64,000 bases of DNA from Lentzea aerocolonigenes (GCF_000974445.1 NZ_BBOJ01000014.1:310001-374000), one strand, 5' to 3'. Shown: positions 16,538 to 24,977, numbered from the stretch's first letter. Numbers and translations are program-made. Notes: generated by a model from the sequence alone, not told the origin.

Positions 16538-17490
16538 TGGCGCTGGAACTGGACTCGATCACCGTCCGCTATGGACAGACGGTCGCGGTGTCGGACGTGT
16601 CGCTGTCCGTCGCCGACGGGGAGGTCGTGGCGCTGCTCGGGCCGTCCGGGTGCGGCAAGTCGACGCTGCTGCGCACGATCGCGGGGCTGGAGAAGCCGTC
16701 TTCCGGTGCTGTGCGGTGGGATTCGCGTGACCTGGCCGGCGTTCCGGTGCACCGGCGCGAGTTCGGGCTGGTCTTCCAGGACGGGCAGCTGTTCCCGCAC
16801 CGGTCGGTCGCGGGCAACGTGGCGTTCGGGCTGCGGATGCAGAAGATCGAGCGCGAGTCGCGGGACAAGCGGGTGCTGTCGCTGCTGGAGCTGGTCGGCC
16901 TCGAGGGGTATGCCGACCGCCGGGTGACGCAGCTGTCCGGTGGTGAGCAGCAACGGGTGGCGTTGGCGCGGGCGTTGGCGCCGTCACCGCGGTTGCTGCT
17001 GCTGGACGAGCCGTTGTCGGCGCTGGACCGGGCGTTGCGCGAGCAGCTCGCGGTGGACCTGGCGCGGCTGCTGCGGGAGGCGCAGACCACCGCGTTGGTC
17101 GTGACGCACGACCACGACGAGGCGTTCACGCTGGCCGACCGGGTGGCGATCATGTCGCGCGGCCGGATCGTCCAGGTCGGCCCACCGGCCGAGGTGTGGT
17201 CGTCGCCGGTCGACGTGGAGACCGCGAAGTTCCTGGGGTGCAACAAGTTCGTGCCGGGGTCGTTCGTGGGGCTCTCCGCTGGACGGGTCGGGCTGCGCGC
17301 CACGGCGTTGCGGGTGGCCGACTCCGGTCCGTTGGAGGGCACGGTGCTGGAGCGGGTGCACCGGCGTGACCACGTGCGGTTGCTGGTGGAGATCGACGGC
17401 GAGGAGTACGAGGCCGTCGGGCCCATGACCGAGGTCGGGGACCGCGTGCGGCTCGAAATCGACTTGGACGGCGTCGCTCGAATCGGTTAG
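16537..17490 (+). CDS. thiQ: Thiamine ABC transporter ATP-binding protein
   Basis: 317 aa. Walker A is GPSGCGKST, the Q loop is VFQDGQLFPH, the signature is QLSGGEQQRVALARAL and Walker B is LLLLDEPLSALD. After residue ~235 a TOBE-like C-terminal domain (VGLRATALRV, RDHVRLLVEI) follows, which enteric ThiQ proteins lack but actinobacterial importers often have. The ATG at 16537 shares its A with the thiP stop. It energises thiamine uptake. Confidence 0.93.
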   Translation: MALELDSITVRYGQTVAVSDVSLSVADGEVVALLGPSGCGKSTLLRTIAGLEKPSSGAVRWDSRDLAGVPVHRREFGLVFQDGQLFPHRSVAGNVAFGLRMQKIERESRDKRVLSLLELVGLEGYADRRVTQLSGGEQQRVALARALAPSPRLLLLDEPLSALDRALREQLAVDLARLLREAQTTALVVTHDHDEAFTLADRVAIMSRGRIVQVGPPAEVWSSPVDVETAKFLGCNKFVPGSFVGLSAGRVGLRATALRVADSGPLEGTVLERVHRRDHVRLLVEIDGEEYEAVGPMTEVGDRVRLEIDLDGVARIG

Positions 17491-17514
17491 CTGGGGAGCG
17501 GGTCGGACGGACCG

Positions 17515-17804
17515 TTGGGCGAGCTGGACGCGGCCGTGTTGGACAGGCATTACGCGGTGAACACGAGGTCGTCGACCCTGCTGGCGCAAGCGTTTGCCCG
17601 GCAGCACGACGGCGCCCTGGGTGAGGCCGGCGGACACCGGGTACGCGAGTGCGGAGACGTACGAGTGGGTGCGGGAGCGGATGCCGCTCGGCCCGCTGAG
17701 GCCAGCCGGACGACGCCGCCCGGCTGGTCTCCTGGCTCTGCACCGACGACGCCGCGTGGATCACCGGTCAGGTGATCAACAGCGAAGGCGGCTTCCGGCG
17801 TTAG
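17515..17804 (+). pseudogene. Remnant of a short-chain dehydrogenase/reductase gene
   Basis: Three pieces of one SDR protein lie in three different frames. The first is ELDAAVLDRHYAVNTRSST with LLAQAFARQHDG (the helix before the catalytic Ser). The second is ADTGYASAETYEWVRERMPLG. The third is DDAARLVSWLCTDDAAWITG followed by QVINSEGGFRR and a stop at 17804. The last piece is the hallmark C-terminus of FabG-like SDRs. The N-terminal NAD-binding part is absent, and the block carrying the catalytic Tyr-X3-Lys is deleted. The gene is dead. Confidence 0.85.
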
Positions 17805-18604
17805 TTGTCCTTCGTGATCAGGCGCATCGCGGCGAGGCCCGTCCCGATCAGCAGGTAGCAGCCCGCGAGCAGCGTGCTGTCCCAGATCTGACCGAACGGG
17901 ATCGGGTCCCGCATGACGTCGATCAGGCCGGGGAACCCGGTCGTGATCAGGAACGGGTGCAGCCAGTCGAGCGACGGGAACTGACCCAGCACCTGGAACA
18001 CGATGATCGTCGTCATCGTCGCCGCCTGCACCACCAGCGGGTGCTCGGTGGTCGAGCTGACGGCGAGGGCGACCGCGCCGATCGACACCATCTGGAACGT
18101 CACCAGCAGGATGAACAAAACGATGCGCACCAGGCCCTCTGCGGTGCTGAGGGTGGTGCCGGACAGCGTCATCATGCCGTCCGTGCCGAGGAACGCGGTG
18201 CCCGCGATGATGCCCACGACCGCCATCAGCGTGACGGCGAACAGCGACATCGCGGTCAGCCCGAACAGTTTCACGAACAGCAGCCGCACCCGTGACACCG
18301 GTGCGACCAGCAGGCCGCGCAACGTGCCGTGCTGCGCCTCGCCCGCGAGGCCGTCCGCCGCCCAGATCGAGGCGACCAGCGGCAGCAGCAGGTTGAGCGA
18401 CAGGAACAGCGTGAAGATGGGCACGACCATGCCGTTGCCCTTGAGGATCGCGGCGAGTCCCGGACCGCCACCACCCTCGTCGCTCGCGGTCCAGATGCCG
18501 AAGCTGATGATGATCGGCACCAGGACGAGCCCGAACAGGCCGATGATGGTCCGCGGCCGGCGCAGCATCCAGCGCACCTCGGAACCGAGCTGACGTGTGA
18601 TCAT
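17801..18604 (-). CDS. ABC transporter permease (ABC-2 type)
   Basis: 267 aa with about six membrane helices. The sequence GEAQHGTLRGLLVAPVSRVRLLFVKL is the typical cytosolic motif of ABC-2 export permeases (the usual form is E..GTL..LL..PVSR). The ATG at 18604 overlaps the stop of the ATPase gene in an ATGA. It forms an operon with the ATPase and a LolA-like secreted protein, and its end overlaps the SDR pseudogene by 4 bases. The substrate is unknown; the LolA-like partner may point to an envelope lipid or lipoprotein function. Confidence 0.9.
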   Translation of the reverse strand: MITRQLGSEVRWMLRRPRTIIGLFGLVLVPIIISFGIWTASDEGGGGPGLAAILKGNGMVVPIFTLFLSLNLLLPLVASIWAADGLAGEAQHGTLRGLLVAPVSRVRLLFVKLFGLTAMSLFAVTLMAVVGIIAGTAFLGTDGMMTLSGTTLSTAEGLVRIVLFILLVTFQMVSIGAVALAVSSTTEHPLVVQAATMTTIIVFQVLGQFPSLDWLHPFLITTGFPGLIDVMRDPIPFGQIWDSTLLAGCYLLIGTGLAAMRLITKDN

Positions 18605-19605
18605 CGCCGTCCCCCGTCCAGCGTGTCCACAGAGGACATTCCGCGCTCGGCCTCCTCGGCCTCGGTGAGCCGCGCGAACAGCTCCTCCAGGCCGGTCTTC
18701 CACCGGGTGGCCTCGTAGACGCCGACGCCGGCCTTCACCAGCGTCTCGATCACCTGGGGCGCGCTCGTTCCGGCGAGCTCGACCCGGAGGCCTTCACCGA
18801 GTGGCCGGGCGGAGATCTTGGCCTGCCGCAGCGCACCCAGCGCCGTCTCGACGTCCGGGGTGATCACCTGCAGCGCCGAGCCGCCCGCCTGCAGCAGCTC
18901 GGTCAGCTCTCCCTGCGCCACCACGGTTCCGCGGTGCAGGACGGCCACGTGCGTGCAGGTCGCCTCGACCTCGCTCAGCAGGTGGCTGGAGACCAGGACG
19001 GTGCTGCCCTGCTCGTGCAGCTCCGCGATGATCTTGCGGATCTCCCTGGTGCCCGCCGGGTCGAGGCCGTTCGTCGGCTCGTCCAGCACGACCAGCTTGC
19101 GCGGCACGAGCAACGCCCCGGCCAGGCCGAGACGTTGCTTCATGCCGAGCGAGTACCCCCGGTACCTGCGGTGGGCCGCCTGCGCGAGCCCGACGCGTTC
19201 GAGAGCGTCCTCCACGGCCTGCTTGATCTGCTTCTTCGGCAGGAGGGGCTCGAACGCGGCACAGCGGATGAGGTTCTCCCGTCCGCTGAGGAACGGGTGG
19301 AACCCCGGACCCTCGACCAGCGCGCCCACGTGCGGCAGCGCCTGCTCGACCCCGTCCGGAAGACGTTGACCGAGCAGCTCGATCTCCCCCTGCGTGGGGC
19401 GGACCAACCCGAGCAGCATCCGGATCGTGGTCGTCTTGCCCGACCCGTTGGGGCCGAGCATGCCGAGCACGGCTCCTTCCGGCAGCTCGAGGTCGACGCG
19501 GTCCACGGCGACCGTGCTCCCGTACTCCTTGCGCAGACCCTTGGTCCGCGCGGCGACAGCGTGCGTGGTCGGCGCTGTCACCGGCGCGCTGGTCGAGGTG
19601 GTCAC
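18601..19605 (-). CDS. ABC transporter ATP-binding protein
   Basis: 334 aa from the GTG at 19605, which overlaps the upstream gene in a GTGA. Walker A is GPNGSGKTT, the signature SLGMKQRLGLAGALL and Walker B KLVVLDEPTNGLDP. The layout is that of the CcmA/DrrA-type export ATPases: a C-terminal extension after residue ~230 (LQVITPDVETALGAL), as in drug or lipid exporters. It works with the downstream ABC-2 permease. Confidence 0.93.
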   Translation of the reverse strand: MTTSTSAPVTAPTTHAVAARTKGLRKEYGSTVAVDRVDLELPEGAVLGMLGPNGSGKTTTIRMLLGLVRPTQGEIELLGQRLPDGVEQALPHVGALVEGPGFHPFLSGRENLIRCAAFEPLLPKKQIKQAVEDALERVGLAQAAHRRYRGYSLGMKQRLGLAGALLVPRKLVVLDEPTNGLDPAGTREIRKIIAELHEQGSTVLVSSHLLSEVEATCTHVAVLHRGTVVAQGELTELLQAGGSALQVITPDVETALGALRQAKISARPLGEGLRVELAGTSAPQVIETLVKAGVGVYEATRWKTGLEELFARLTEAEEAERGMSSVDTLDGGRR

Positions 19606-20669
19606 TTCACCTGTCCGATCGTGTCGAACAGCACCTGCTCGGGCACGGCACCCGCGACCACGCGGCCGTCGTCCGCGATCAGGATCGTGGCGACCTTGGT
19701 CGTGAACAGCTTGCCGCTGCCCCAGTTGCCGCTCACCTTCTTGGTGAACCGGTCGACCAGGCCCTGCGCCTCGGCCGGCACCTGGGTCATGGCGTCAGCC
19801 GGGATCCTCGCCCCGACGACCGTGTCCCAGCCCGTGCCGAAGATCTGCGGGTTCTCACCCCGCAGCGCCTGCTCGATGCCGATCTCGGGCTTGTGCCTCT
19901 GCTGCTCTTCCTTGGCCTCCGGAGTGGTGACCTTGGCGCCCGACGGCGGCGTGAACTCGAACAGCTTCGAGTCCTGCGGGCCGACGTTGATCTGGCTGAA
20001 GCCGACCTGACCCACCGGCTCCGCGGTGCCGTTGGTCAGCACGGCGACGCGCAGCGGCATCTTGAGCTCGGAGTCGACCGCGATCCTGACCTCGCGGACC
20101 AGCGTCTTCTCGCCGGCCTTCGGGGTGAGGACGAGCTCGTAGGCGGCACGGTTGGCGACCCGTGCGGTGCCGTCCACGGAGATGTCGCTGAACTCCTTGG
20201 TCTTGCTGACGATCTCCTTGGCCGCGGTGGCCGGGTCCATCGCGTTGTCCGGCTTGGCCTCGTCCTTCCGGCCGTCCTTGTGCTCGGACTTCGTGACCTC
20301 GTTGTCCTGCGAGTTCCAGGACCACGTGGTGGTGCCGTCGTCGACGATCGTCTGCTCGGACTGGCCGTTCGGCAGGGCGAGCCGGAGCTTGCCGTTGCCG
20401 TCGGTCCAGATCCTCGCGCTGTGCTTGCCGTCCGCGAGCTGCGGGATTTCCGCGATCGACGGCAGGCCCAGCTTGTTGTCGACCTCGACCGTGCCGCCGA
20501 ACGCGCCTGGTTTGCTGGTCAGGACCTGCTCGACCAGCGTTTCCGGGGCGATGTTCGGCAGGGAAGGTGGCTGGCCTGCGCCTGCGGGCATGGCGAGCAG
20601 GCTGAGGCCTGCCGCACCGGTGAGCACACCGGCCGCTGCCGCGGCCAGGGTCACCTTTCGGTTGTTCAT
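19602..20669 (-). CDS. Secreted LolA/RseB-like protein
   Basis: 355 aa from the ATG at 20669, which follows a strong site (GGAGGAGGGG, 7-8 bases). An N-terminal signal runs to about AGA-GQPP. The segments KPGAFGGTVEVDNKLGLP, ARIWTDGNGKLRLALPNGQS, TTTWSWNSQDNEVTKSEH, and AYELVLTPKAGEKTLVREVRIAVD match the LolA-like fold, which binds acyl chains or senses envelope damage in the RseB branch. It starts a three-gene operon with an ABC exporter and faces a response-regulator gene across 167 bp. Confidence 0.85.
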   Translation of the reverse strand: MNNRKVTLAAAAAGVLTGAAGLSLLAMPAGAGQPPSLPNIAPETLVEQVLTSKPGAFGGTVEVDNKLGLPSIAEIPQLADGKHSARIWTDGNGKLRLALPNGQSEQTIVDDGTTTWSWNSQDNEVTKSEHKDGRKDEAKPDNAMDPATAAKEIVSKTKEFSDISVDGTARVANRAAYELVLTPKAGEKTLVREVRIAVDSELKMPLRVAVLTNGTAEPVGQVGFSQINVGPQDSKLFEFTPPSGAKVTTPEAKEEQQRHKPEIGIEQALRGENPQIFGTGWDTVVGARIPADAMTQVPAEAQGLVDRFTKKVSGNWGSGKLFTTKVATILIADDGRVVAGAVPEQVLFDTIGQVK

Positions 20670-20836
20670 CTGTTGTCCCCTCCTCCAAGGGCTTGTACTC
20701 ACAGCTTGGATCGGGGTTGCTGAGATGGTGCTGAGACTACTCTGACCTGCGAGTTTGTGCTCGTTTCAGAGTGCTTGCTGAGAGTCGGCTGAGATCATGT
20801 GCGCGGCCGGGAGCCGTGCGCGGCATGCTGTGCGGT

Positions 20837-21538
20837 GTGAAGCCTCGAGTGCTGGTCGTGGACGACGAGGTCGGCGTGCGCCGGGCGTTGGAGCGTGGGC
20901 TGGCCGCTGAGGGGATGGAGGTCGTCACGGCCTCTGACGGGCCCACTGCTCTGCGGGTGGCGTTGACCGGGGCCTTCGACGTGGTGTTGCTGGACATCAT
21001 GCTGCCAGGGTTGTCCGGGTACCGGATCTTGCAGCGCATGCGGGCCGACGGGGTGCGGACGCCGGTGTTGATGGTGTCGGCCAAGGACGGGGAGATCGAC
21101 CAGGCGGACGGGCTGGACCTCGGGGCTGACGGGTACCTGGTCAAGCCGTTCAGCTTCGTGGTGCTGGTGGCGCAGGTTCGGGCCCTGTTGCGGCGCGGCG
21201 GTGGGGCTCGGCGCCGGTTGACGCTCGGGAGTCTGGTGATCGACCGGGGGTTGCGCGAGGTCAGCTGGGACGGGCAGGACGTGTCGCTCAGCCCGCGGGA
21301 GTACGCGGTGCTGGACGTGCTGGCCTCCCGGGCCGGGTCCGTGGTCACCAAGGACGAGTTGTTGCGGACCGTCTGGGGCGACGAGCAGGCCGCTACGCGG
21401 AATGCGGTCGAGGTCTACGTGGGGTACCTCAGGCGCAAGCTGGAGGCTGTGGGAGCCGGCGAGGTCGTCCGGACCATCCGGGGACACGGGTACATCGCGT
21501 CCACTCCGGACCTCGACAGCGCCCTGGGGAATCGGTGA
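20837..21538 (+). CDS. OmpR-family response regulator
   Basis: 233 aa from the GTG at 20837 (MKPRVLVVDDEVGVRRALE); an ATG at 20825 would add 4 residues. The receiver domain has DD at the acidic pocket, the phospho-acceptor Asp in DVVLLDIMLPGLSG and Lys in YLVKPFSF. The C-terminal winged helix contains SPREYAVLDVLASRAG and VEVYVGYLRRKLE. It is translationally coupled to the kinase gene by a 4-base overlap. It is divergent from the LolA/ABC operon, which is its likely target. Confidence 0.93.
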   Translation: MKPRVLVVDDEVGVRRALERGLAAEGMEVVTASDGPTALRVALTGAFDVVLLDIMLPGLSGYRILQRMRADGVRTPVLMVSAKDGEIDQADGLDLGADGYLVKPFSFVVLVAQVRALLRRGGGARRRLTLGSLVIDRGLREVSWDGQDVSLSPREYAVLDVLASRAGSVVTKDELLRTVWGDEQAATRNAVEVYVGYLRRKLEAVGAGEVVRTIRGHGYIASTPDLDSALGNR

Positions 21539-22794
21539 ACCCTCGCCGCTGGTGGTTTCGGCGGACGCTGCGGTTCCGGATCACCGTGGTCGCCACCGGG
21601 GTGGCGTTGTTGTGCCTGCTGGCGTTCACCGGGCTGGCGCCCGCGTTGATCGGACTGGTCCAGATCACGGCTGTGGACCAGGAGCTGGAGAAGTCGCCGC
21701 CGCGCGTGCTGGACGTGTCGGGGGTGCCGGTCGACGGGGAGGCTCCGCTTCCGTTGACGGCTCAGGACATTCGGACGTTGAAGTCCGGGCAGCCGGTGTT
21801 GCGGCTGGACGGGCAGTCGGCGCACCGGTTCCGGGGGCGGGTGGTGTTCGCGGAGGACGGCACGCCCCGGCTCGAGGTGTACGGGAGCACGCTGCTCGGG
21901 TACGAGAACGCCAACACGCTGGGGACTCGGTGGTTGGCGGTTGCGGCCGTGCTGGTGGCGGGACTGGTGGGGATCGCCACCTGGCTGGCCGTGCGGTCGT
22001 CGTTGCGGCCGGTGGAGCGGATGCGGGTGGCTGCCGGGGAGTTGCCGCACGGGGAGCGGTTGCCGGTGCCGCCGTCGCGCGATGAGTTGCAGGCGTTGGC
22101 CGAGGCGTTGAACGCCTTGCTGGCCCGCCGGGACGAGGCGTCGGATCGGTTGCGGCGGTTCACGGGGGACGCCGCGCACGAGCTGCGGTCGCCGGTGGCC
22201 TCGGTGCGGGCGCAGGCCGAGGTGGCGGTGGCGCATCCCGATCCGGACTTCTCGATCGAGGTGCTGGAGTCGGTGGTCGAGGAGTCGATCCGGCTCAGTG
22301 CGCTGGTGGACTCGTTGCTGATCCTGGCCCGTGCGGACACCGGGGCGCCGCCTCGGGCCGAAGCGGTGGATCTCGTGCTGGAGGCCGAGGCGGCCATCGG
22401 GCGGCTCGACACCGAGTTGCTGGTGCGGTTGAGCGCACCGCCGTCGGCCTGTCTGGTGTCGGCGACGCGGTCCGAGGTCGAGCTGGTGCTGGACAACCTG
22501 TTGCGCAACGCCGCCCGGTACGCGTACTCGACGATCACGCTGACGCTGGTGCCGGTGGGTCGGGACGTGCGGTTGCTCGTGGACGACGACGGGCACGGGA
22601 TTCCCGTTGAGCACCGGGCGAAGGTCTTCGACCGGTTCTACCGGGTGGAAGAGGATCGCGGGCGGCGGTCCGGTGGGTTCGGGCTCGGGCTCGCGCTGGT
22701 GGCGCACCTCGTGGGGCGGCGTGGCGGGTCGGTGCGCGCGGCGGAGTCACCTGCCGGTGGTGCGCGTTTTGAGATCCGCTGGCCTTCCTGGTAG
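21535..22794 (+). CDS. Two-component sensor histidine kinase
   Basis: 419 aa. Two membrane helices (~16-40 and ~130-155) frame an extracytoplasmic loop of about 90 residues. A HAMP-like linker follows, then the H-box FTGDAAHELRSPVASV, the N-box LVLDNLLRNAARYAY and the G-boxes DDDGHGIP and GGFGLGLALV. All catalytic motifs look intact. The GTG at 21535 overlaps the regulator stop. The signal is unknown; the adjacent LolA-like/ABC operon suggests envelope stress. Confidence 0.93.
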   Translation: MNPRRWWFRRTLRFRITVVATGVALLCLLAFTGLAPALIGLVQITAVDQELEKSPPRVLDVSGVPVDGEAPLPLTAQDIRTLKSGQPVLRLDGQSAHRFRGRVVFAEDGTPRLEVYGSTLLGYENANTLGTRWLAVAAVLVAGLVGIATWLAVRSSLRPVERMRVAAGELPHGERLPVPPSRDELQALAEALNALLARRDEASDRLRRFTGDAAHELRSPVASVRAQAEVAVAHPDPDFSIEVLESVVEESIRLSALVDSLLILARADTGAPPRAEAVDLVLEAEAAIGRLDTELLVRLSAPPSACLVSATRSEVELVLDNLLRNAARYAYSTITLTLVPVGRDVRLLVDDDGHGIPVEHRAKVFDRFYRVEEDRGRRSGGFGLGLALVAHLVGRRGGSVRAAESPAGGARFEIRWPSW

Positions 22795-22800
22795 TCAACG

Positions 22801-23586
22801 GTGGTGCCAGAGTTGCGAGCGTCGGCGCTGGTCGACGCGCCTGTTGCCGTCGTTGCCGGTGCCCTGCTGGACACCTCGCTGATCGCGGGGTTCGGCGTCA
22901 AGGTGCCGGGTCCCCTGCTGTGCCTGGGAGATGTGCTCACCGGGCCGTTCGGGGTGAAGCTGACGGTGACCCGCGCTGATTTGTCCGGTGTGTCCGCCGC
23001 CGGGGATTTTCTGGAGCTGCACACGGATCTCGTGGTCACCGGGGCCGGGACGATGGTGATCGACCGCGTCGCCTGGACGACCGTCGGTGGTGTGGTCGGG
23101 CGGTTCGCGGACGTCACGGTCGGGCGCGGGATGGCGTTGCGGGTGCTGCAGAAGCGGTCGGCGCTGCTCGCGGAACGGTGCCGCGAACTGAGCGGGGCCA
23201 GGGTCGTGGTCGGGGCGGCGATCGTCCGGGGTGGACGGTTGCTCGCGCAGCAACGGTCCTATCCGGAGAGTCACGCGGGGCAGTGGGAACTTCCCGGCGG
23301 CCGGGTCGAGGACGGCGAGAAGCCCGAGGAGGCGCTGGTCCGCGAGTGCGTCGAGGAGCTCGGCGTGAGCGTCGTCGTCGGCGAGCAGGTCGGGCCGGAC
23401 GTGCCGTTGCGCAAGGACGTGGTGTTGCGGATCTTCGCCGCCGAGTTGGCGGAGCTCGACGGCGATGAGCCGGAAGCGTTGGAGCACAACGCTGTCCGTT
23501 GGCTCACCGCCGACGAGCTGCCGGCGACGGACTGGCTGCCCGCGGACCGGGTGCTGGTGCCGGCCCTTCAGGAGCTCCTCAACTGA
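22801..23586 (+). CDS. Nudix hydrolase with N-terminal SRPBCC-like domain
   Basis: 261 aa. Residues ~1-125 resemble a short START/polyketide-cyclase-like domain (starting VPELRASALVDAPVAVVA, ending MALRVLQKRSALLAERCRE). Residues ~130-261 are a MutT-type Nudix domain with the box GRVEDGEKPEEALVRECVEE, all key acidic residues present, and AQQRSYPESHAGQWELPGG before it. It probably hydrolyses a damaged (deoxy)nucleoside triphosphate such as 8-oxo-dGTP. The gene starts 6 bases after the kinase and may be co-transcribed. Confidence 0.85.
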   Translation: MVPELRASALVDAPVAVVAGALLDTSLIAGFGVKVPGPLLCLGDVLTGPFGVKLTVTRADLSGVSAAGDFLELHTDLVVTGAGTMVIDRVAWTTVGGVVGRFADVTVGRGMALRVLQKRSALLAERCRELSGARVVVGAAIVRGGRLLAQQRSYPESHAGQWELPGGRVEDGEKPEEALVRECVEELGVSVVVGEQVGPDVPLRKDVVLRIFAAELAELDGDEPEALEHNAVRWLTADELPATDWLPADRVLVPALQELLN

Positions 23587-24502
23587 GTCCGGAGAGGCGC
23601 AGCGCCGCGTCCAGCCGGTGCTGGGCGCGGTCGCGGGCCCTGTCCGCACCCGCCGACCGGATGCGGTCCAGCTCCGCCGGGTCGGCGAGGAGCTCCAGCG
23701 TGCGGTCGCGCACGGGACGCAGCTCCTCGATCACGGCCTCGGCCACGACGTTCTTGAGGTCGGAGAACCTGCTCGTGTAGTCCTCGGGCTCCTTGCCGGT
23801 GCAGGAGGCGAGGATCTCGGTCAGGTTCTCGATGCCCTCCGTGGACGAGACGGCGCGCCGGACCTTGCGGCGCACCAGGTCCGGCTCGTCGAGCACGAAC
23901 ACGACGCCCGCGGAGTTCTGCGCGGACTTGTCCATCTTGCGCGCGGGGTCCGAGAGGTCCTTGATCCGCGCGCCCACCTTCGGCACGACCGCGGTGGGGA
24001 CGATGAACGCGTCCCCGTACGCGTTGTTGAAGCGCCGGGCGAGCGCGCGGGCCAGCTCGACGTGCTGGAGCTGGTCCTCGCCGACCGGCACCTCCGCCGT
24101 GCCCTGCAGCAGGATGTCCGCCGCCATCAGCACCGGATAGGTGAGCAGGCTGAGACGCACGGACTCGCGCCCGAGCGACTTCTCCTTGAACTGGATCATG
24201 CGCGCGGCCTCGCCGTAGGTGCAAGTGCACTCCAGCACCCAGTTGAGGGCTCCCAGCTCGCGGATCAGGTCGCTCTGCACGCACACGCTCGCCGGGTCGA
24301 TGCCGGACGCGACCAGCACGGCGAGCTGTTCGCGCGTCATGGATCGCAGTCGTTGCGGGTTGTGCGACGACGTCATCGCGTGCAGGTCGCTGATGAAGTA
24401 GACGTCCTCGTGCGTGCCCTCACGGGCCCACGTCCGCAGCGCCCCCAGGTAGTTGCCCAGGTGGACCTGGCCGGAGGGGGTGATCGCGGAGAGCCTGATC
24501 AT
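23579..24502 (-). CDS. trpS: Tryptophanyl-tRNA synthetase
   Basis: 307 aa from the ATG at 24502, preceded by GGAAGGA at good spacing. Motifs: TPSGQVHLGNYLGALR (the HIGH signature), DLHAMTS, TYPVLMAADILLQ, VPVGEDQLQHVELAR and RKMDKS (the KMSKS loop). It is slightly shorter than most TrpRS (about 330 aa), mainly at the C-terminal end, but complete in its core. A 5' leader with a small Trp-containing peptide and a terminator precedes it. Its stop overlaps that of the convergent Nudix gene by 8 bases. Confidence 0.95.
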   Translation of the reverse strand: MIRLSAITPSGQVHLGNYLGALRTWAREGTHEDVYFISDLHAMTSSHNPQRLRSMTREQLAVLVASGIDPASVCVQSDLIRELGALNWVLECTCTYGEAARMIQFKEKSLGRESVRLSLLTYPVLMAADILLQGTAEVPVGEDQLQHVELARALARRFNNAYGDAFIVPTAVVPKVGARIKDLSDPARKMDKSAQNSAGVVFVLDEPDLVRRKVRRAVSSTEGIENLTEILASCTGKEPEDYTSRFSDLKNVVAEAVIEELRPVRDRTLELLADPAELDRIRSAGADRARDRAQHRLDAALRLSGLS

Positions 24503-24544
24503 GGTGGTGGTCCTTCCGTGGAGGACCGCCCGGACGAAACGCAC

Positions 24545-24569
24545 AAAAAAGCCGCCCGTCTCGGGCGGC
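24545..24569 (-). terminator. Attenuator terminator in the trpS leader
   Basis: On the minus strand GCCGCCCG (24569-24562) and CGGGCGGC (24558-24551) form a perfect 8-bp stem with a 3-base loop followed by six T (24550-24545). It lies between the leader peptide and trpS, so full-length trpS mRNA needs read-through. Its left arm can instead pair with 24599-24605. Confidence 0.85.
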
Positions 24570-24591
24570 CTGTGAACGAGTCAGCGCACAG

Positions 24592-24642
24592 CTACTCCGG
24601 CCGCCTGAAAGCGGCCCGCCAGAAGGCGTTCAGAGTGCGCAC
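24592..24642 (-). CDS. trpS leader peptide
   Basis: 16 codons starting GTG at 24642 and ending TAG: MRTLNAFWRAAFRRPE. The single Trp codon (24619-24621) lies just before the first arm of an RNA switch. A TATACT box ends 7 bases before the GTG and no ribosome site is present, so the transcript probably starts at the GTG. Attenuators upstream of trpS are known in some Streptomyces, which supports the reading. One Trp codon is few for a classical leader. Confidence 0.7.
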   Translation of the reverse strand: MRTLNAFWRAAFRRPE

Positions 24643-24649
24643 GATCAGC

Positions 24650-24678
24650 AGTATAGGACTACCGTTGAAGAATGTTCA
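24650..24678 (-). promoter_or_regulatory. trpS promoter (-35 and -10)
   Basis: On the minus strand TGAACA (24678-24673) and TATACT (24655-24650) are separated by 17 bases. The -10 ends 7 bases before the leader GTG. The -35 overlaps the start codon of the divergent YciI gene. Confidence 0.7.
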
Positions 24679-24977
24679 TCGTGCTGCTGAAGTACGTCGC
24701 GCCACTGGAACAGATCGACTACGCCCTGCCCGACCACCGCGAGTGGGTCGAGAAGCAGTACGAGCGGGGTTACTTCCTCGCTTCCGGGCGTCAGGTGCCG
24801 AGGGTCGGCGGCGTGATCATCACGCGGCCCATGCCCCGCGGGAAGCTCGAAGCGCTGCTCGCGACGGACCCGTGGGCCTCGCAGAACCTGGTGAAGTACG
24901 AGATCACCGAGTTCGAGGCGACGCGGACGGCGCCGGAGCTCGTGAAGCTGAACGAGGCCGTGGCGCTGCAGCACTAG
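24672..24977 (+). CDS. YciI family protein
   Basis: 101 aa. The start MFIVLLKYVAPLEQID, the later LASGRQVPRVGGVIITRP and DPWASQNLVKYEITEF are the conserved parts of the YciI/YCII fold (ferredoxin-like, dimeric). The His in DYALPDHREWV and the Asp in TDPW are the residues proposed as active site. No precise reaction is established for most members. The gene is divergent from trpS, with the two start regions overlapping. Its stop overlaps the next gene's stop in a CTAG. Confidence 0.88.
   Translation: MFIVLLKYVAPLEQIDYALPDHREWVEKQYERGYFLASGRQVPRVGGVIITRPMPRGKLEALLATDPWASQNLVKYEITEFEATRTAPELVKLNEAVALQH

Noticed and set aside
24545..24642. T-box leader for trpS
   Set aside because: No T-box sequence (TGGN-type antiterminator bulge) or long leader is present. 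The peptide-plus-competing-stem layout explains the terminator better.
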